Assembly (NCBI GenBank): GCA_003671065.1
Contig: QWPU01000049.1
Coordinates: forward strand, 1-13,251
Direction: 5' to 3'
Origin: Planctomycetota bacterium
GTDB taxonomy: Bacteria; Planctomycetota; Phycisphaerae; Phycisphaerales; SM1A02
Length of the DNA: 13,251 nucleotides
Of this stretch, positions 1 to 6,247 are shown piece after piece. How positions within the stretch are numbered: the first letter of the stretch is position 1; every line of letters starts with the position of its first letter. The notes under the pieces are model-generated. The model saw only the letters and a list, made by a program, of their open reading frames with translations, searched no databases and was not told the origin of the DNA. The position numbers and the translations under genes are program-made.

Positions 1-1
1 T

Positions 2-1021
2 GTGAAGGCGCGGGACATCGTGGCGCGCACATCGATCGAGGGCGACATCACGCCAGTTGGGATTGCGGGATTGCTCTCGGTTCCTGCTGAAGATGTGCCG
101 CAATTGCTGCTGGTGAAAGTGGGCGATGCGATTGCGATTGGGCAGATCATCGCGCGCACCAAAGGCATCTTTGGCATTGGAAAGAAAGAACTTGCTTCGC
201 CCGCCGCTGGCACGATCGAAAGCGTGAGCGCGACGACTGGGCAGATGATGGTGCGCGGCGCGCCGATAGCGGTGGAGGCGACGGCGTACATCGACGGCGT
301 GGTCACTGAAGTGTTGCCTGGCGAAGGCGCAGTGATTGAAGCGGACGCGGTGTTTGTGCAAGGGATCTTTGGCATCGGCGGTGAAACTGTCGGCGTGCTT
401 CGCGTTGCAACTGCAACGCACGACGCGCGGCTTGACGCTGCGCAGATCAGTGCTGACATGAAGGGCGCGATTGTGGTTGGCGGCGCGCGCGTGACTGCGG
501 CTGCCGTGAAAGCTGCGCAAAACGCGGGCGTTGCGGGCATTATCGCGGGCGGTATTGATGACTCGGATCTGCGCGATATTCTCGGCTACGACCTTGGTGT
601 TGCGATCACGGGCACGGAGCGCATCGGCTTGACCATCGTCATCACCGAAGGCTTTGGCGACATCGCGATGGCTGCGCGCACCTTCGCGCTGCTGCAGAGT
701 TTCGCGGGGCGCGAAGCAAGCATGAATGGCGCCACGCAGATTCGTGCGGGCGTGATGCGACCTGAGATTGTGATTGCGCGCAACGCCACCGACGCGCTGC
801 CGTCGCAAGGCGCGCGTCCTGAAGCGGGGGCGCTCGAAATCGGCACGCAAGTGCGTCTCATTCGCGATCCGTTCTTTGGAAAACTTGGACTTGTGTCTGC
901 GCTGCCGAGCGAGCCGGCGGTGTTAGGTTCGGGCTCGAAGGCGCGCGTGTTAGAAGTGTCGTTTGATGATGGAAGTCGTGCGATTGTGCCGAGAGCGAAT
1001 ATCGAGTTGATTGAATCGTGA
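2..1021 (+). CDS. Barrel-sandwich plus KOW-domain protein, first visible gene of a five-gene membrane operon (5' end uncertain)
   Basis: Function unknown; soluble protein with no signal peptide or membrane helix in the visible 339 residues. Residues about 30-120 look like a barrel-sandwich (lipoyl/RnfC-like) fold: VKVGDAIAIGQ followed by ASPAAGTIESVS, the usual 'G-D-x-V-x-x-G-Q ... P-x-x-G' layout. No lysine sits at the hairpin turn where biotin or lipoate would attach, so it is probably not a carrier. The hexapeptide GIFGIG occurs twice (55-60 and 121-126), suggesting an internal repeat. Residues 150-255 form a conserved-looking middle domain with GYDLGVAITG, ITEGFGDIAM and ASMNGATQIRAGV. 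Residues 280-336 resemble a KOW beta-barrel (VRLIRDPFFGKLGLV ... VPRANIEL). The frame opens at a GTG on base 2, so the true start may lie upstream. It is followed after 51 bases by the DUF6754-like gene on the same strand. The domain reading comes from pattern only. Confidence 0.8.
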   Translation: MKARDIVARTSIEGDITPVGIAGLLSVPAEDVPQLLLVKVGDAIAIGQIIARTKGIFGIGKKELASPAAGTIESVSATTGQMMVRGAPIAVEATAYIDGVVTEVLPGEGAVIEADAVFVQGIFGIGGETVGVLRVATATHDARLDAAQISADMKGAIVVGGARVTAAAVKAAQNAGVAGIIAGGIDDSDLRDILGYDLGVAITGTERIGLTIVITEGFGDIAMAARTFALLQSFAGREASMNGATQIRAGVMRPEIVIARNATDALPSQGARPEAGALEIGTQVRLIRDPFFGKLGLVSALPSEPAVLGSGSKARVLEVSFDDGSRAIVPRANIELIES

Positions 1022-1057
1022 ACGAAACCAGTTCCAGAACGCTGTGAGTAACGGCGT

Positions 1058-1064
1058 AGAGGAG
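1058..1064 (+). promoter_or_regulatory. Ribosome binding site AGAGGAG for the DUF6754-like gene
   Basis: AGAGGAG lies eight bases before ATG at 1073, which is ideal spacing. It overlaps an alternative in-frame GTG at 1064, which would have no binding site of its own. This decides the start in favour of the ATG (Met-Met-Lys-Leu-Leu), which also begins a clean signal peptide. Confidence 0.75.
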
Positions 1065-1072
1065 TGTGTCGA

Positions 1073-2281
1073 ATGATGAAACTCTTGATGATGAGCCTCG
1101 CGCTCACCAGTATGTGTAGCGCGATGCCACCGAGCGCGACCGATGTGTTCGCGATCGATGAGCCTGGTGACGCAGGTTTCGCGTTGCGCGTGACCTTCAC
1201 GGTTCCTGATCTTGCCGCGACCAAAGAAGTGCGCATCGAACGCGCTGCAACGAAAGCAGAACTCGCGAAGGACGCGAATATGCCTTGGATTGTTGTTGCG
1301 ACCGTTGATGCGAACGCTGGCATCGAAGGCGTGCTCGTTGCGGACTTGCCCAAGGATGAATCGAACGATGGAGCCAACGCGAATCAAACAGAAGCGATTG
1401 CGTTTCGTGTGGCGACTGTTGGAATCGACGGCGAGCAAGCGGCGTTTGTTGAGTCGGCTGCAGTCATCGCGAAGATGAATCCATTCATCATGAAGCGCTT
1501 AGGTCTTGCGGTGAGTGTCGTGGTGACATGCGCGTCGGTGATCACATGGATCTTGCTTGCGCGCGCGGGTCGACCAGTGAAGCTTCGTCGCATTGCCGCG
1601 CTTGATGCGGTGGATGAAGCGATCGGTCGCGCGACTGAAATGGGTCGTTCAGTGTTGTTTGTGCCTGGTATTCAAGACATGAACGACATTCAAACTGTGG
1701 CGGGTATCACTGTGCTCGGTCGCGTTGCGCGCACCGCTGCGGAATACGACGCGACGCTTGTCGTGCCGACCTCGCGTTCGATCGTGATGAGTTCCGCGCG
1801 CGAAACCGTGCAAGCCGCGCACTTCGCGGCGGGTCGTCCCGAGACTTATAAAGAAGGCAACATTAACTACATCACCGACGAGCAGTTCGGTTATGTCGCG
1901 TATGTCACAGGGCAGATGGTGCGTGAGAAGCCCGCGGCGTGTTTCTACATGGGCGCGTTTTACGCAGAGAGTTTGTTGCTTGCGGAAAACGGCAACGCGA
2001 TCGGCGCGATTCAAATCGCAGGCACTGCTGAACCATCGCAGTTGCCATTCTTCGTCGCCGCCTGCGACTACACGCTCATTGGCGAAGAGTTCTTCGCAGC
2101 CAGCGCGTATCTCTCAGGCGAGCGCGATCAACTCGGAAGTCTCAAGGGCCAAGATCTCGCGAAAGCAATCACCGCCGTCGTCATCATCATGGGTTGTCTG
2201 CTCGCAACCTTCGCGGCGTTCGCGCCCGAAGGCATCGCCGCGCGCGCGAGCGACTCATTCCAATCGTTCTTAGGAGGTTGA
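1073..2281 (+). CDS. DUF6754-like membrane protein with signal peptide, FN3-like domain and two transmembrane helices
   Basis: About 402 residues. Residues 1-17 are a signal peptide (MMKLLMMSLALTSMCSA). Residues 22-130 look like a fibronectin-III-type beta domain (LRVTFTVP, VRIERA, AFRVATV). A membrane helix spans about 144-165 and is followed by the basic stretch RAGRPVKLRR, so the next domain should be cytoplasmic by the positive-inside rule. That core (about 170-355) carries the most conserved-looking text: GRSVLFVPGIQDMNDIQT, VPTSRSIVM, GYVAYVTGQMVREKPAACFYMG, IQIAGTAEPSQLPFFVAACDYTLIGEE. A second helix lies near 364-386. I recall this core as the domain of unknown function DUF6754, found in Chloroflexi, planctomycetes and related phyla; that is recollection, not a search result. 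No catalytic signature is recognised. The stop lies three bases before the next gene, and the Shine-Dalgarno of that gene is inside this one. Confidence 0.8.
   Translation: MMKLLMMSLALTSMCSAMPPSATDVFAIDEPGDAGFALRVTFTVPDLAATKEVRIERAATKAELAKDANMPWIVVATVDANAGIEGVLVADLPKDESNDGANANQTEAIAFRVATVGIDGEQAAFVESAAVIAKMNPFIMKRLGLAVSVVVTCASVITWILLARAGRPVKLRRIAALDAVDEAIGRATEMGRSVLFVPGIQDMNDIQTVAGITVLGRVARTAAEYDATLVVPTSRSIVMSSARETVQAAHFAAGRPETYKEGNINYITDEQFGYVAYVTGQMVREKPAACFYMGAFYAESLLLAENGNAIGAIQIAGTAEPSQLPFFVAACDYTLIGEEFFAASAYLSGERDQLGSLKGQDLAKAITAVVIIMGCLLATFAAFAPEGIAARASDSFQSFLGG
2272..2277 (+). promoter_or_regulatory. Strong Shine-Dalgarno AGGAGG for the TTG-started membrane gene
   Basis: A perfect AGGAGG sits inside the last codons of the upstream gene, seven bases before TTG at 2285. 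It supports the unusual TTG start and shows that the junction is tuned for translation of the downstream gene. Confidence 0.8.
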
Positions 2282-2284
2282 CCT

Positions 2285-2986
2285 TTGCTCAAACGCACGA
2301 TTCCCATTCTCATTCTTGCGACGAGCGGCGCCATTCTCGTCGTCGCCTACTTCTCTCCGTTCACAACGAACTGGAGCGAGGTCGTGCTCATGTGGTTCAA
2401 CATTCTCGCTGCCGTTGCGTATGTGCTCGGCGCGGGCAACCTGCTCGCGGTCAATCTCGAGAAGGTGTCATCACGCCGTGCAGGTTGGGCGTACGCGCTC
2501 ATCACGCTCGTGGCGTTTGCGTCGATGCTGACCTTTGGGTTGTTCAAAATCGGTGGAGTTCCGAGTGAGGCGCATCCTGATGTGCCTTACGCAGGCGATT
2601 ACGAATCGACCCAATCTGCGTTCGGTTGGGTGTACGAGTACATGCTCTCGCCGCTGACAGCGACGATGTTTGCGCTCCTCGCGTTCTATGTTGCAAGTGC
2701 TGCATTCCGTGCGTTTCGAGCGAAGAATCTCGAGTCAATTCTCTTGCTCGGCACCGCGTTCATCATCTTGCTCGCGCAAACCGCTGCAGGCATGTTCCTC
2801 ACAGGTTGGATTCCAGCGGACAGTGTCTTCGCGTTCTTGCGCTTCGATTCGTTGCGCATTGCGATTACCGAATACATCCAAACCGCGGGCATGCGCGCGA
2901 TCACCATCGGTATCGCCATCGGTATCGCCGCGACCAGTCTTCGTCTCATTCTTGGTGTCGACCGAAGTTACCTCTCGAAGCAATAG
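2285..2986 (+). CDS. Six-helix integral membrane protein of the operon, function unknown
   Basis: 233 residues. The start is TTG, chosen because AGGAGG lies seven bases upstream and the first residues (MLKRTIPILI) begin a membrane helix at once. Hydrophobic segments lie at about 5-23, 33-55, 67-88, 120-142, 150-176 and 200-223, so six helices are likely. The loop at 90-118 is polar and acidic-aromatic (GGVPSEAHPDVPYAGDYEST) and would be extracytoplasmic by the positive-inside rule, because SSRRAG (62-67) and FRAFRAKNLE (141-150) flank cytoplasmic ends. FRAFRAKNLES before the fifth helix looks like a conserved family signature that I recall from uncharacterised membrane proteins, but I cannot name the family. 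No transporter or enzyme motif is visible. It begins three bases after the DUF6754-like gene and ends nine bases before the next, which fits a subunit of the same complex. Confidence 0.8.
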   Translation: MLKRTIPILILATSGAILVVAYFSPFTTNWSEVVLMWFNILAAVAYVLGAGNLLAVNLEKVSSRRAGWAYALITLVAFASMLTFGLFKIGGVPSEAHPDVPYAGDYESTQSAFGWVYEYMLSPLTATMFALLAFYVASAAFRAFRAKNLESILLLGTAFIILLAQTAAGMFLTGWIPADSVFAFLRFDSLRIAITEYIQTAGMRAITIGIAIGIAATSLRLILGVDRSYLSKQ

Positions 2987-2995
2987 AGCCTCACG

Positions 2996-3925
2996 ATGAC
3001 GAACACTTCACACTCCAACCACAGCTCCAACGCCACTCAATCGAGCGGCATACGCGGCTTTCTCGCAGGACTTAGTTCGCTTGATCGTCGCTGGATCTTT
3101 CTCGGCGTCGCTCTCGCTGTTGGCATTCCGATTCTCTTGAAGCTCAGTCTTCCTGAAGTGCCTGGACCGATGGCGCGCGCGACCTTCAACGCAATTGAAA
3201 AGATTCCGTCAGGCTCGCGCGTGCTGCTCGCATTTGACTACGACCCTGCAAGCCAGGGCGAGTTGCAACCGATGGCTAACGCGCTCGTGCATCACTGTGC
3301 TTCGCGTGGACACAACATCGTGTTCATGGCGTTGTGGCCGCTCGGTAAACAACTCGCAGATAAGACCATCAAGGATGTGCTCAAGGAGTTTCATCCTGAG
3401 TATGTCGAAGGCACAAACTATGTGCAGCTCGGCTTTAAGACGGGCAATGAGGGCGTCATCAAACTTATGACGACCGCGATCACCGAGCAGTATCCCAATG
3501 ATGCGAGCGGTGCCGCGCTCACCGACATACCACTTATGTCTGGCGTGAACAAACTCTCCGAGTTCAAACTCATCGGCACGATTTCCGCGGGCTATCCAGG
3601 CGCGAAAGAGTGGGTTCAATACGCCGACGGTGCGTCGCCCGAAGCCTTCACGCTTGTTGCTGGTTCGACGGGCGTCCAAGTGAGCCAGTTGTTGCCGTAT
3701 TACCCGAAGCAACTCGAAGGTTTGTTGGTCGCGGTGAAAGGTGCGGCGGAGTACGAGATGCTGGTGACGGAAAAATATCCTGTGGCGAGGCATCAAGGTC
3801 GGCTTGAAGAGGGACGACGCCGCATGGGCCCGCAACTCGTCGCGCACCTTCTCGTGATTGGCCTGATTGTGTTGGGAAATGTCGCGATGATTGCTGCTCG
3901 CGGCGCGAAGGGGGGCGCACGATGA
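2996..3925 (+). CDS. Two-helix membrane protein with a large alpha/beta-like central domain, function unknown
   Basis: 309 residues. A polar Ser/Asn-rich head (1-18) and basic DRRW precede a membrane helix at about 33-51. The central domain (about 55-275) alternates strands and helices: SRVLLAFDYDPASQGELQP, GHNIVFMALWPLG, YVQLGFKTGNEGVIKLM, then KLIGTISAGYPGAKEWVQYA and FTLVAGSTGVQVSQLLPYY. This could be a Rossmann-like fold, but no nucleotide-binding or catalytic motif is recognised. A second helix at 281-301 is followed by a short basic tail (ARGAKGGAR). The basic N-terminal side suggests that the central domain is extracytoplasmic, although RRR just before the second helix weakens that reading. 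The ATG at 2996 has only a weak binding site. The gene overlaps its downstream neighbour by four bases (ATGA), implying translational coupling and joint function. Confidence 0.78.
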   Translation: MTNTSHSNHSSNATQSSGIRGFLAGLSSLDRRWIFLGVALAVGIPILLKLSLPEVPGPMARATFNAIEKIPSGSRVLLAFDYDPASQGELQPMANALVHHCASRGHNIVFMALWPLGKQLADKTIKDVLKEFHPEYVEGTNYVQLGFKTGNEGVIKLMTTAITEQYPNDASGAALTDIPLMSGVNKLSEFKLIGTISAGYPGAKEWVQYADGASPEAFTLVAGSTGVQVSQLLPYYPKQLEGLLVAVKGAAEYEMLVTEKYPVARHQGRLEEGRRRMGPQLVAHLLVIGLIVLGNVAMIAARGAKGGAR

Positions 3926-5028
3926 GTGTCACGATGAACACGCCGACGAGTGGTAATCGATTGCTGTGGATTTCGCTCATGGTGTTTGGAATGGTTGGAC
4001 TTTCGCTCAACGCGTTTGCGCGAAAGGACGGCATGGCGCATGGTTATGTCGAGGTGAAGGAAGTTGAACGCGTGCAAGTCACGGTCGTTCAAAGCGCAGG
4101 AGCAGGCGCGGCAAGCGCGGACGCCGAACTCAAGTGGGTTGCGCCGACGGATCCGAAAATCGCATCAGGCGAATACACGCGAGTGGCGGGTGTTGCGCCG
4201 CGCGCGTGGACGGTCGAATCTCTTGTGCCCGCGAAAGAAGCCGCCATGATGATGACTGCGCGCGACGCGGGCGATCTCACGGTGGAACGCGTTGAGCCCA
4301 GCGCGATCAACACATTCGGCATCTGGATCGCAGCGTTTCTTACCCTCGGCATCTTCTCGTTTCTCTATCGCGACAACCCTTGGTACAAAGTTGCCGAGAG
4401 CGTGCTCATCGGCGTGAGCGCGGCGTATTGGATGATCAACGCGTTCTGGTCGACGCTCGTACCGAATCTCTTCGGCGCGCTCGCTCCAACGCTCGTGCGC
4501 GCGGTGGCGAGTCCCGACTTACCCGTGTCGAGTTCGCCCAACTCCGACTTCTGGCTCGCCGTCGTTCCACTCATCCTTGGCTTCATGTTGTTGTGGCGCC
4601 TCGCACCCAAGGGCGGTTGGATTTCGATCTGGCCAATCGCGTTCATCATCGGCACGACCGCAGGACTCAAACTTGTCTCGGGCATCGAAGCCGATCTGAT
4701 GGCGCAGGCCGTCGCGACCATGCAGCCGCTCGTCGTGCTCAATCCTGCGGACAGCGCCACGGCAACCGCGAGCTCTTTCAGTTTCAGCGCTATTAGTTTC
4801 TGGGGCTCGATAGGCTCCGTCGTCAGCGTCGTCGGCGTCCTCTCCGTGCTCACTTACTTCTTCTTCTCGCTCGAACACAAAGGTGCGGTCGGAAAAACCG
4901 CGCGCGTCGGCGTGTGGTTCCTAATGATCACCTTCGGCAGCGCGTTCGGACTGACCGTGATGGGCCGCATCACACTCCTCGCGCAACGCTTCGAGTTCTT
5001 ATTCACGGATTGGTTGAACATCGGGTGA
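3922..5028 (+). CDS. Multi-helix membrane protein with extracytoplasmic N-terminal domain, last gene of the operon
   Basis: 368 residues, starting in an ATGA overlap with the preceding gene. A signal-anchor helix (about 14-32) is followed by a roughly 95-residue segment without helices, probably outside the cytoplasm. Further hydrophobic segments lie at about 129-148, 158-177, 209-228, 233-256, 290-316 and 328-350. The segment FLYRDNPWYKVAESVLIGVSAAYW at 147-170 is the clearest signature: a charged turn (YRDNPWYK) between two helices with E159 placed early in the helix. I recall similar uncharacterised membrane proteins beside DUF6754-like genes in other phyla, but this is from memory. No known transporter motif is seen. 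The C-terminus (FEFLFTDWLNIG) is short. The gene ends the operon; the 279-base spacer after it contains hairpins. Confidence 0.8.
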   Translation: MSVTMNTPTSGNRLLWISLMVFGMVGLSLNAFARKDGMAHGYVEVKEVERVQVTVVQSAGAGAASADAELKWVAPTDPKIASGEYTRVAGVAPRAWTVESLVPAKEAAMMMTARDAGDLTVERVEPSAINTFGIWIAAFLTLGIFSFLYRDNPWYKVAESVLIGVSAAYWMINAFWSTLVPNLFGALAPTLVRAVASPDLPVSSSPNSDFWLAVVPLILGFMLLWRLAPKGGWISIWPIAFIIGTTAGLKLVSGIEADLMAQAVATMQPLVVLNPADSATATASSFSFSAISFWGSIGSVVSVVGVLSVLTYFFFSLEHKGAVGKTARVGVWFLMITFGSAFGLTVMGRITLLAQRFEFLFTDWLNIG

Positions 5029-5133
5029 GCGGGGATGCGCGCGGAGGCGAAGCGCACTACCAACTCGATGTCGCGCGTGACAGTGCGGCTGCGGCGTGAG
5101 AGATAGCACACGCAAGACGAACGATTCGCTCAG

Positions 5134-5161
5134 GCGTCACGCGTCACGCGTCACGCGTCAC
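5134..5161. repeat. Four perfect tandem copies of the heptamer GCGTCAC
   Basis: Four uninterrupted copies of GCGTCAC run from 5134 to 5161 in the spacer between the plus-strand operon and the convergent PEP-CTERM gene. The unit length of seven and non-coding position fit a slippage-prone microsatellite. It abuts a strong hairpin. No reading frame depends on it. Confidence 0.9.
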
Positions 5162-5203
5162 TCGGCACCGCGTGCGGCGCCGAGGAGGATTTCGACGCCG
5201 CAC
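5161..5203 (+). terminator. GC-rich hairpin pair after the operon, possible terminator without a U tract
   Basis: CTCGGC (5161-5166) pairs with GCCGAG (5179-5184), and inside it CCG (5168-5170) pairs with CGG (5175-5177) around a CGTG loop, giving a nearly complete stem with one mismatch. A second option uses GTGCGGCG (5172-5179) with CGCCGCAC (5196-5203), a perfect eight-base arm that excludes the first. The position 130-175 bases after the operon stop, in a convergent junction, fits a transcript end or mRNA-stabilising structure. No run of T follows on either strand, so a classical intrinsic terminator is not shown. Confidence 0.35.
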
Positions 5204-5232
5204 ACGGGCTTTGGGTGGTGGTGATTCAGTTC

Positions 5233-5277
5233 CATGAGACATCTCACTCACGCATGCAACGCGAGTGTGCTCTCATG
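5233..5277. repeat. Long imperfect inverted repeat in the convergent spacer
   Basis: CATGAGA (5233-5239) pairs with TCTCATG (5271-5277), and CACTC (5245-5249) pairs with GAGTG (5263-5267), with CG (5251-5252) and CG (5260-5261) extending the stem towards a CATGCAA loop. It lies 31 bases beyond the stop codon of the PEP-CTERM gene, on that gene's downstream side, so it could end or protect that transcript. There is no T tract. Confidence 0.4.
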
Positions 5278-5307
5278 AATTGGATCAGTTGGGCTGTGTC
5301 GAATCGC

Positions 5308-6000
5308 TTAGCTGCGACGCCTACGAGCTGCGAGGCTTGCGAGGCCGAGCAACGCAAGGGCGCCTGGTGCGGGAATCGCGCTTGTGCTGAAGGTCACATT
5401 GTCGAAGCGAATTGAGCCTGTCGCGCCCGTCGCGCCGTCGAGCGTGATGCGGAGCGTTGCGAATCCGTTCTCGATGGCGTCGATGGCGGAAAGATCGAAC
5501 GACTTCAACTCCCACGCGGTGGTGCTCGCACCAAATGACGCCGCGGTGTTCCAACCAAGACCATTCCAATACTCGATGCGATTGAGCGCAAAGCCTGTGG
5601 TCGAGCGCCGCGTCGCCAGACTGAGCGTGAGATCTTGGTATCCCGTCGTATCAAACGAAAACACCAGACTCACTCCATTGAACGCGTTGCCTGCAACGCT
5701 CAACGCGTCACCAGCCAAATCGCCCTTGAGCGCGCCGACCGCCGTGCCGAGCAGCACGCTGCTGTTGTCGCCGAATGCCGTGAAGTCGAGCACCCCATTG
5801 CCGACCGACGCGTTGAGCGTCAATGCGGTCGTCGGATCGACACCGTTCATGTTCCACCCTGCGACCACCGACGCGTTCGCGCCTCCACTGATCAATGCTC
5901 CTGCGCTAACGACCATCGCTGCCACCATCCGACCGCTCGTACCTCCTGCGTGCGTTGGTGCGTTCATTCCACTATTCCAATTGATATCGACGAGAGACAT
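5308..6000 (-). CDS. Secreted PEP-CTERM-type protein with a beta-sandwich-like body
   Basis: 230 residues. The C-terminus is a sorting signal of the planctomycete PEP-CTERM type: I-P-A-P (209-212), a short hydrophobic segment GALALLGLASLAA (213-225), then RRRRS. In the family this tail directs membrane anchoring and processing by an exosortase-like enzyme, which is not encoded here. The N-terminus has a signal sequence (R24, hydrophobic 25-38) with a likely cleavage site after ANA (41-43). The mature part is rich in Gly, Ala, Thr and Asn and strand-like, with FSFDTTGYQDLTLSLATR, YWNGLGWNTAASFG, FDLSAID and LRITLDGATGATGSIRFDNV; this pattern is common in carbohydrate-binding or lectin-like PEP-CTERM proteins. 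Its ligand is unknown. ATG at 6000 has GGAGA 13 bases upstream, which is rather far; ATG codons for Met12 or Met25 are possible alternatives. Confidence 0.85.
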   Translation of the reverse strand: MSLVDINWNSGMNAPTHAGGTSGRMVAAMVVSAGALISGGANASVVAGWNMNGVDPTTALTLNASVGNGVLDFTAFGDNSSVLLGTAVGALKGDLAGDALSVAGNAFNGVSLVFSFDTTGYQDLTLSLATRRSTTGFALNRIEYWNGLGWNTAASFGASTTAWELKSFDLSAIDAIENGFATLRITLDGATGATGSIRFDNVTFSTSAIPAPGALALLGLASLAARRRRS

Positions 6001-6172
6001 CTGCTACTCACTTTCTCCAGGCGTGTTGCCTGTTGGCCTTGTGGCCGTGACATGTATGAGTCGCTCGCGGACTTCGCGGCTACGACTGCGAGCGAAGATA
6101 CACCCGCTTCAACGGGCTTCCGCAAAGTGTGTGAGTTTTACACACGATTTTTTTTGCGATGTGCAAACGACC
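6001..6172 (-). promoter_or_regulatory. Structured leader and probable promoter region of the PEP-CTERM gene
   Basis: No gene is seen here. On the minus strand a weak promoter can be proposed: TTGCAC at 6166-6161, 18 bases containing a run of eight A, then TGTAAA at 6142-6137. The resulting leader of about 130 bases has two inverted repeats. TCGCTCGC (6061-6068) pairs perfectly with GCGAGCGA (6088-6095). CCCG (6103-6106) pairs with CGGG (6113-6116), extended by GAAG/CTTC (6094-6097 and 6117-6120). The promoter match is poor; the repeats are plain in the sequence. Confidence 0.3.
6121..6158 (+). terminator. Nested inverted repeat with T8 run, terminator-like on the plus strand
   Basis: GTGTGT (6127-6132) pairs with ACACAC (6140-6145) around GAGTTTT, and GA plus eight T follow (6148-6155). 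CGCAAA (6121-6126) also pairs with TTTGCG (6153-6158) outside it. Read on the plus strand this has the form of an intrinsic terminator, but no plus-strand gene ends here. It overlaps the proposed promoter of the minus-strand PEP-CTERM gene, so it could equally be an operator. Confidence 0.35.
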
Positions 6173-6247
6173 CTACGAGCACGCGCCCCACGCACTGAGA
6201 AGCACCGCGAGATCCGCGCTGTCGACCGTGCCTGAGCCGTTCAGAAC
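6173..6247 (-). pseudogene. Remnant of a dockerin-like C-terminus
   Basis: The minus strand encodes V-L-N-G-S-G-T-V-D-S-A-D-L-A-V-L-L-S-A-W-G-A-C-S then TAG at 6173-6175. This is the classic planctomycete C-terminal dockerin-type repeat (normally D-L-N-G-D-G-x-V-D-x-x-D-L), with the first Ca-binding Asp replaced by Val and the fifth position Ser instead of Asp. No convincing gene precedes it: the frame continues upstream only as basic, low-quality sequence, and pdxA ends at 6405. The 150 or so bases between may hold more of the decayed gene in another frame (a Cys-containing stretch SDPSCTTNAAISALGCG is open there), but I cannot prove a frameshift. A whole exported protein has probably been lost, leaving its tail. 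Confidence 0.55.

Noticed and set aside
2..300. Biotin or lipoate carrier domain in the first protein
   Set aside because: The turn that should hold a lysine reads ASPAAGTIES, so the cofactor attachment site is absent.
586..1438. Two long minus-strand open frames (263 and 162 residues) opposite the first two operon genes
   Set aside because: Ser/Arg/Thr-rich translations without domains; they lie opposite clearly protein-like frames and arise from the GC-rich codon pattern.
5134..5161. Possible CRISPR array or integration site
   Set aside because: The units are seven bases with no spacers and no cas or integrase gene nearby; it is a simple tandem repeat.
5029..5307. Small RNA or tRNA gene in the convergent spacer
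   Set aside because: No cloverleaf or CCA-end pattern is visible and no promoter could be identified; only repeats and hairpins are present.
6127..6155. Intrinsic terminator for the PEP-CTERM or pdxA transcript
   Set aside because: The T run follows the stem only on the plus strand, whereas both genes are on the minus strand, so it cannot end their transcripts.
5384..6235. A 283-residue open frame on the plus strand opposite the PEP-CTERM gene
   Set aside because: It is longer than the minus-strand gene, but it has no recognisable domain or binding site. The minus frame has a signal peptide, a PEP-CTERM tail and typical beta-sandwich text, so this is an antisense shadow.
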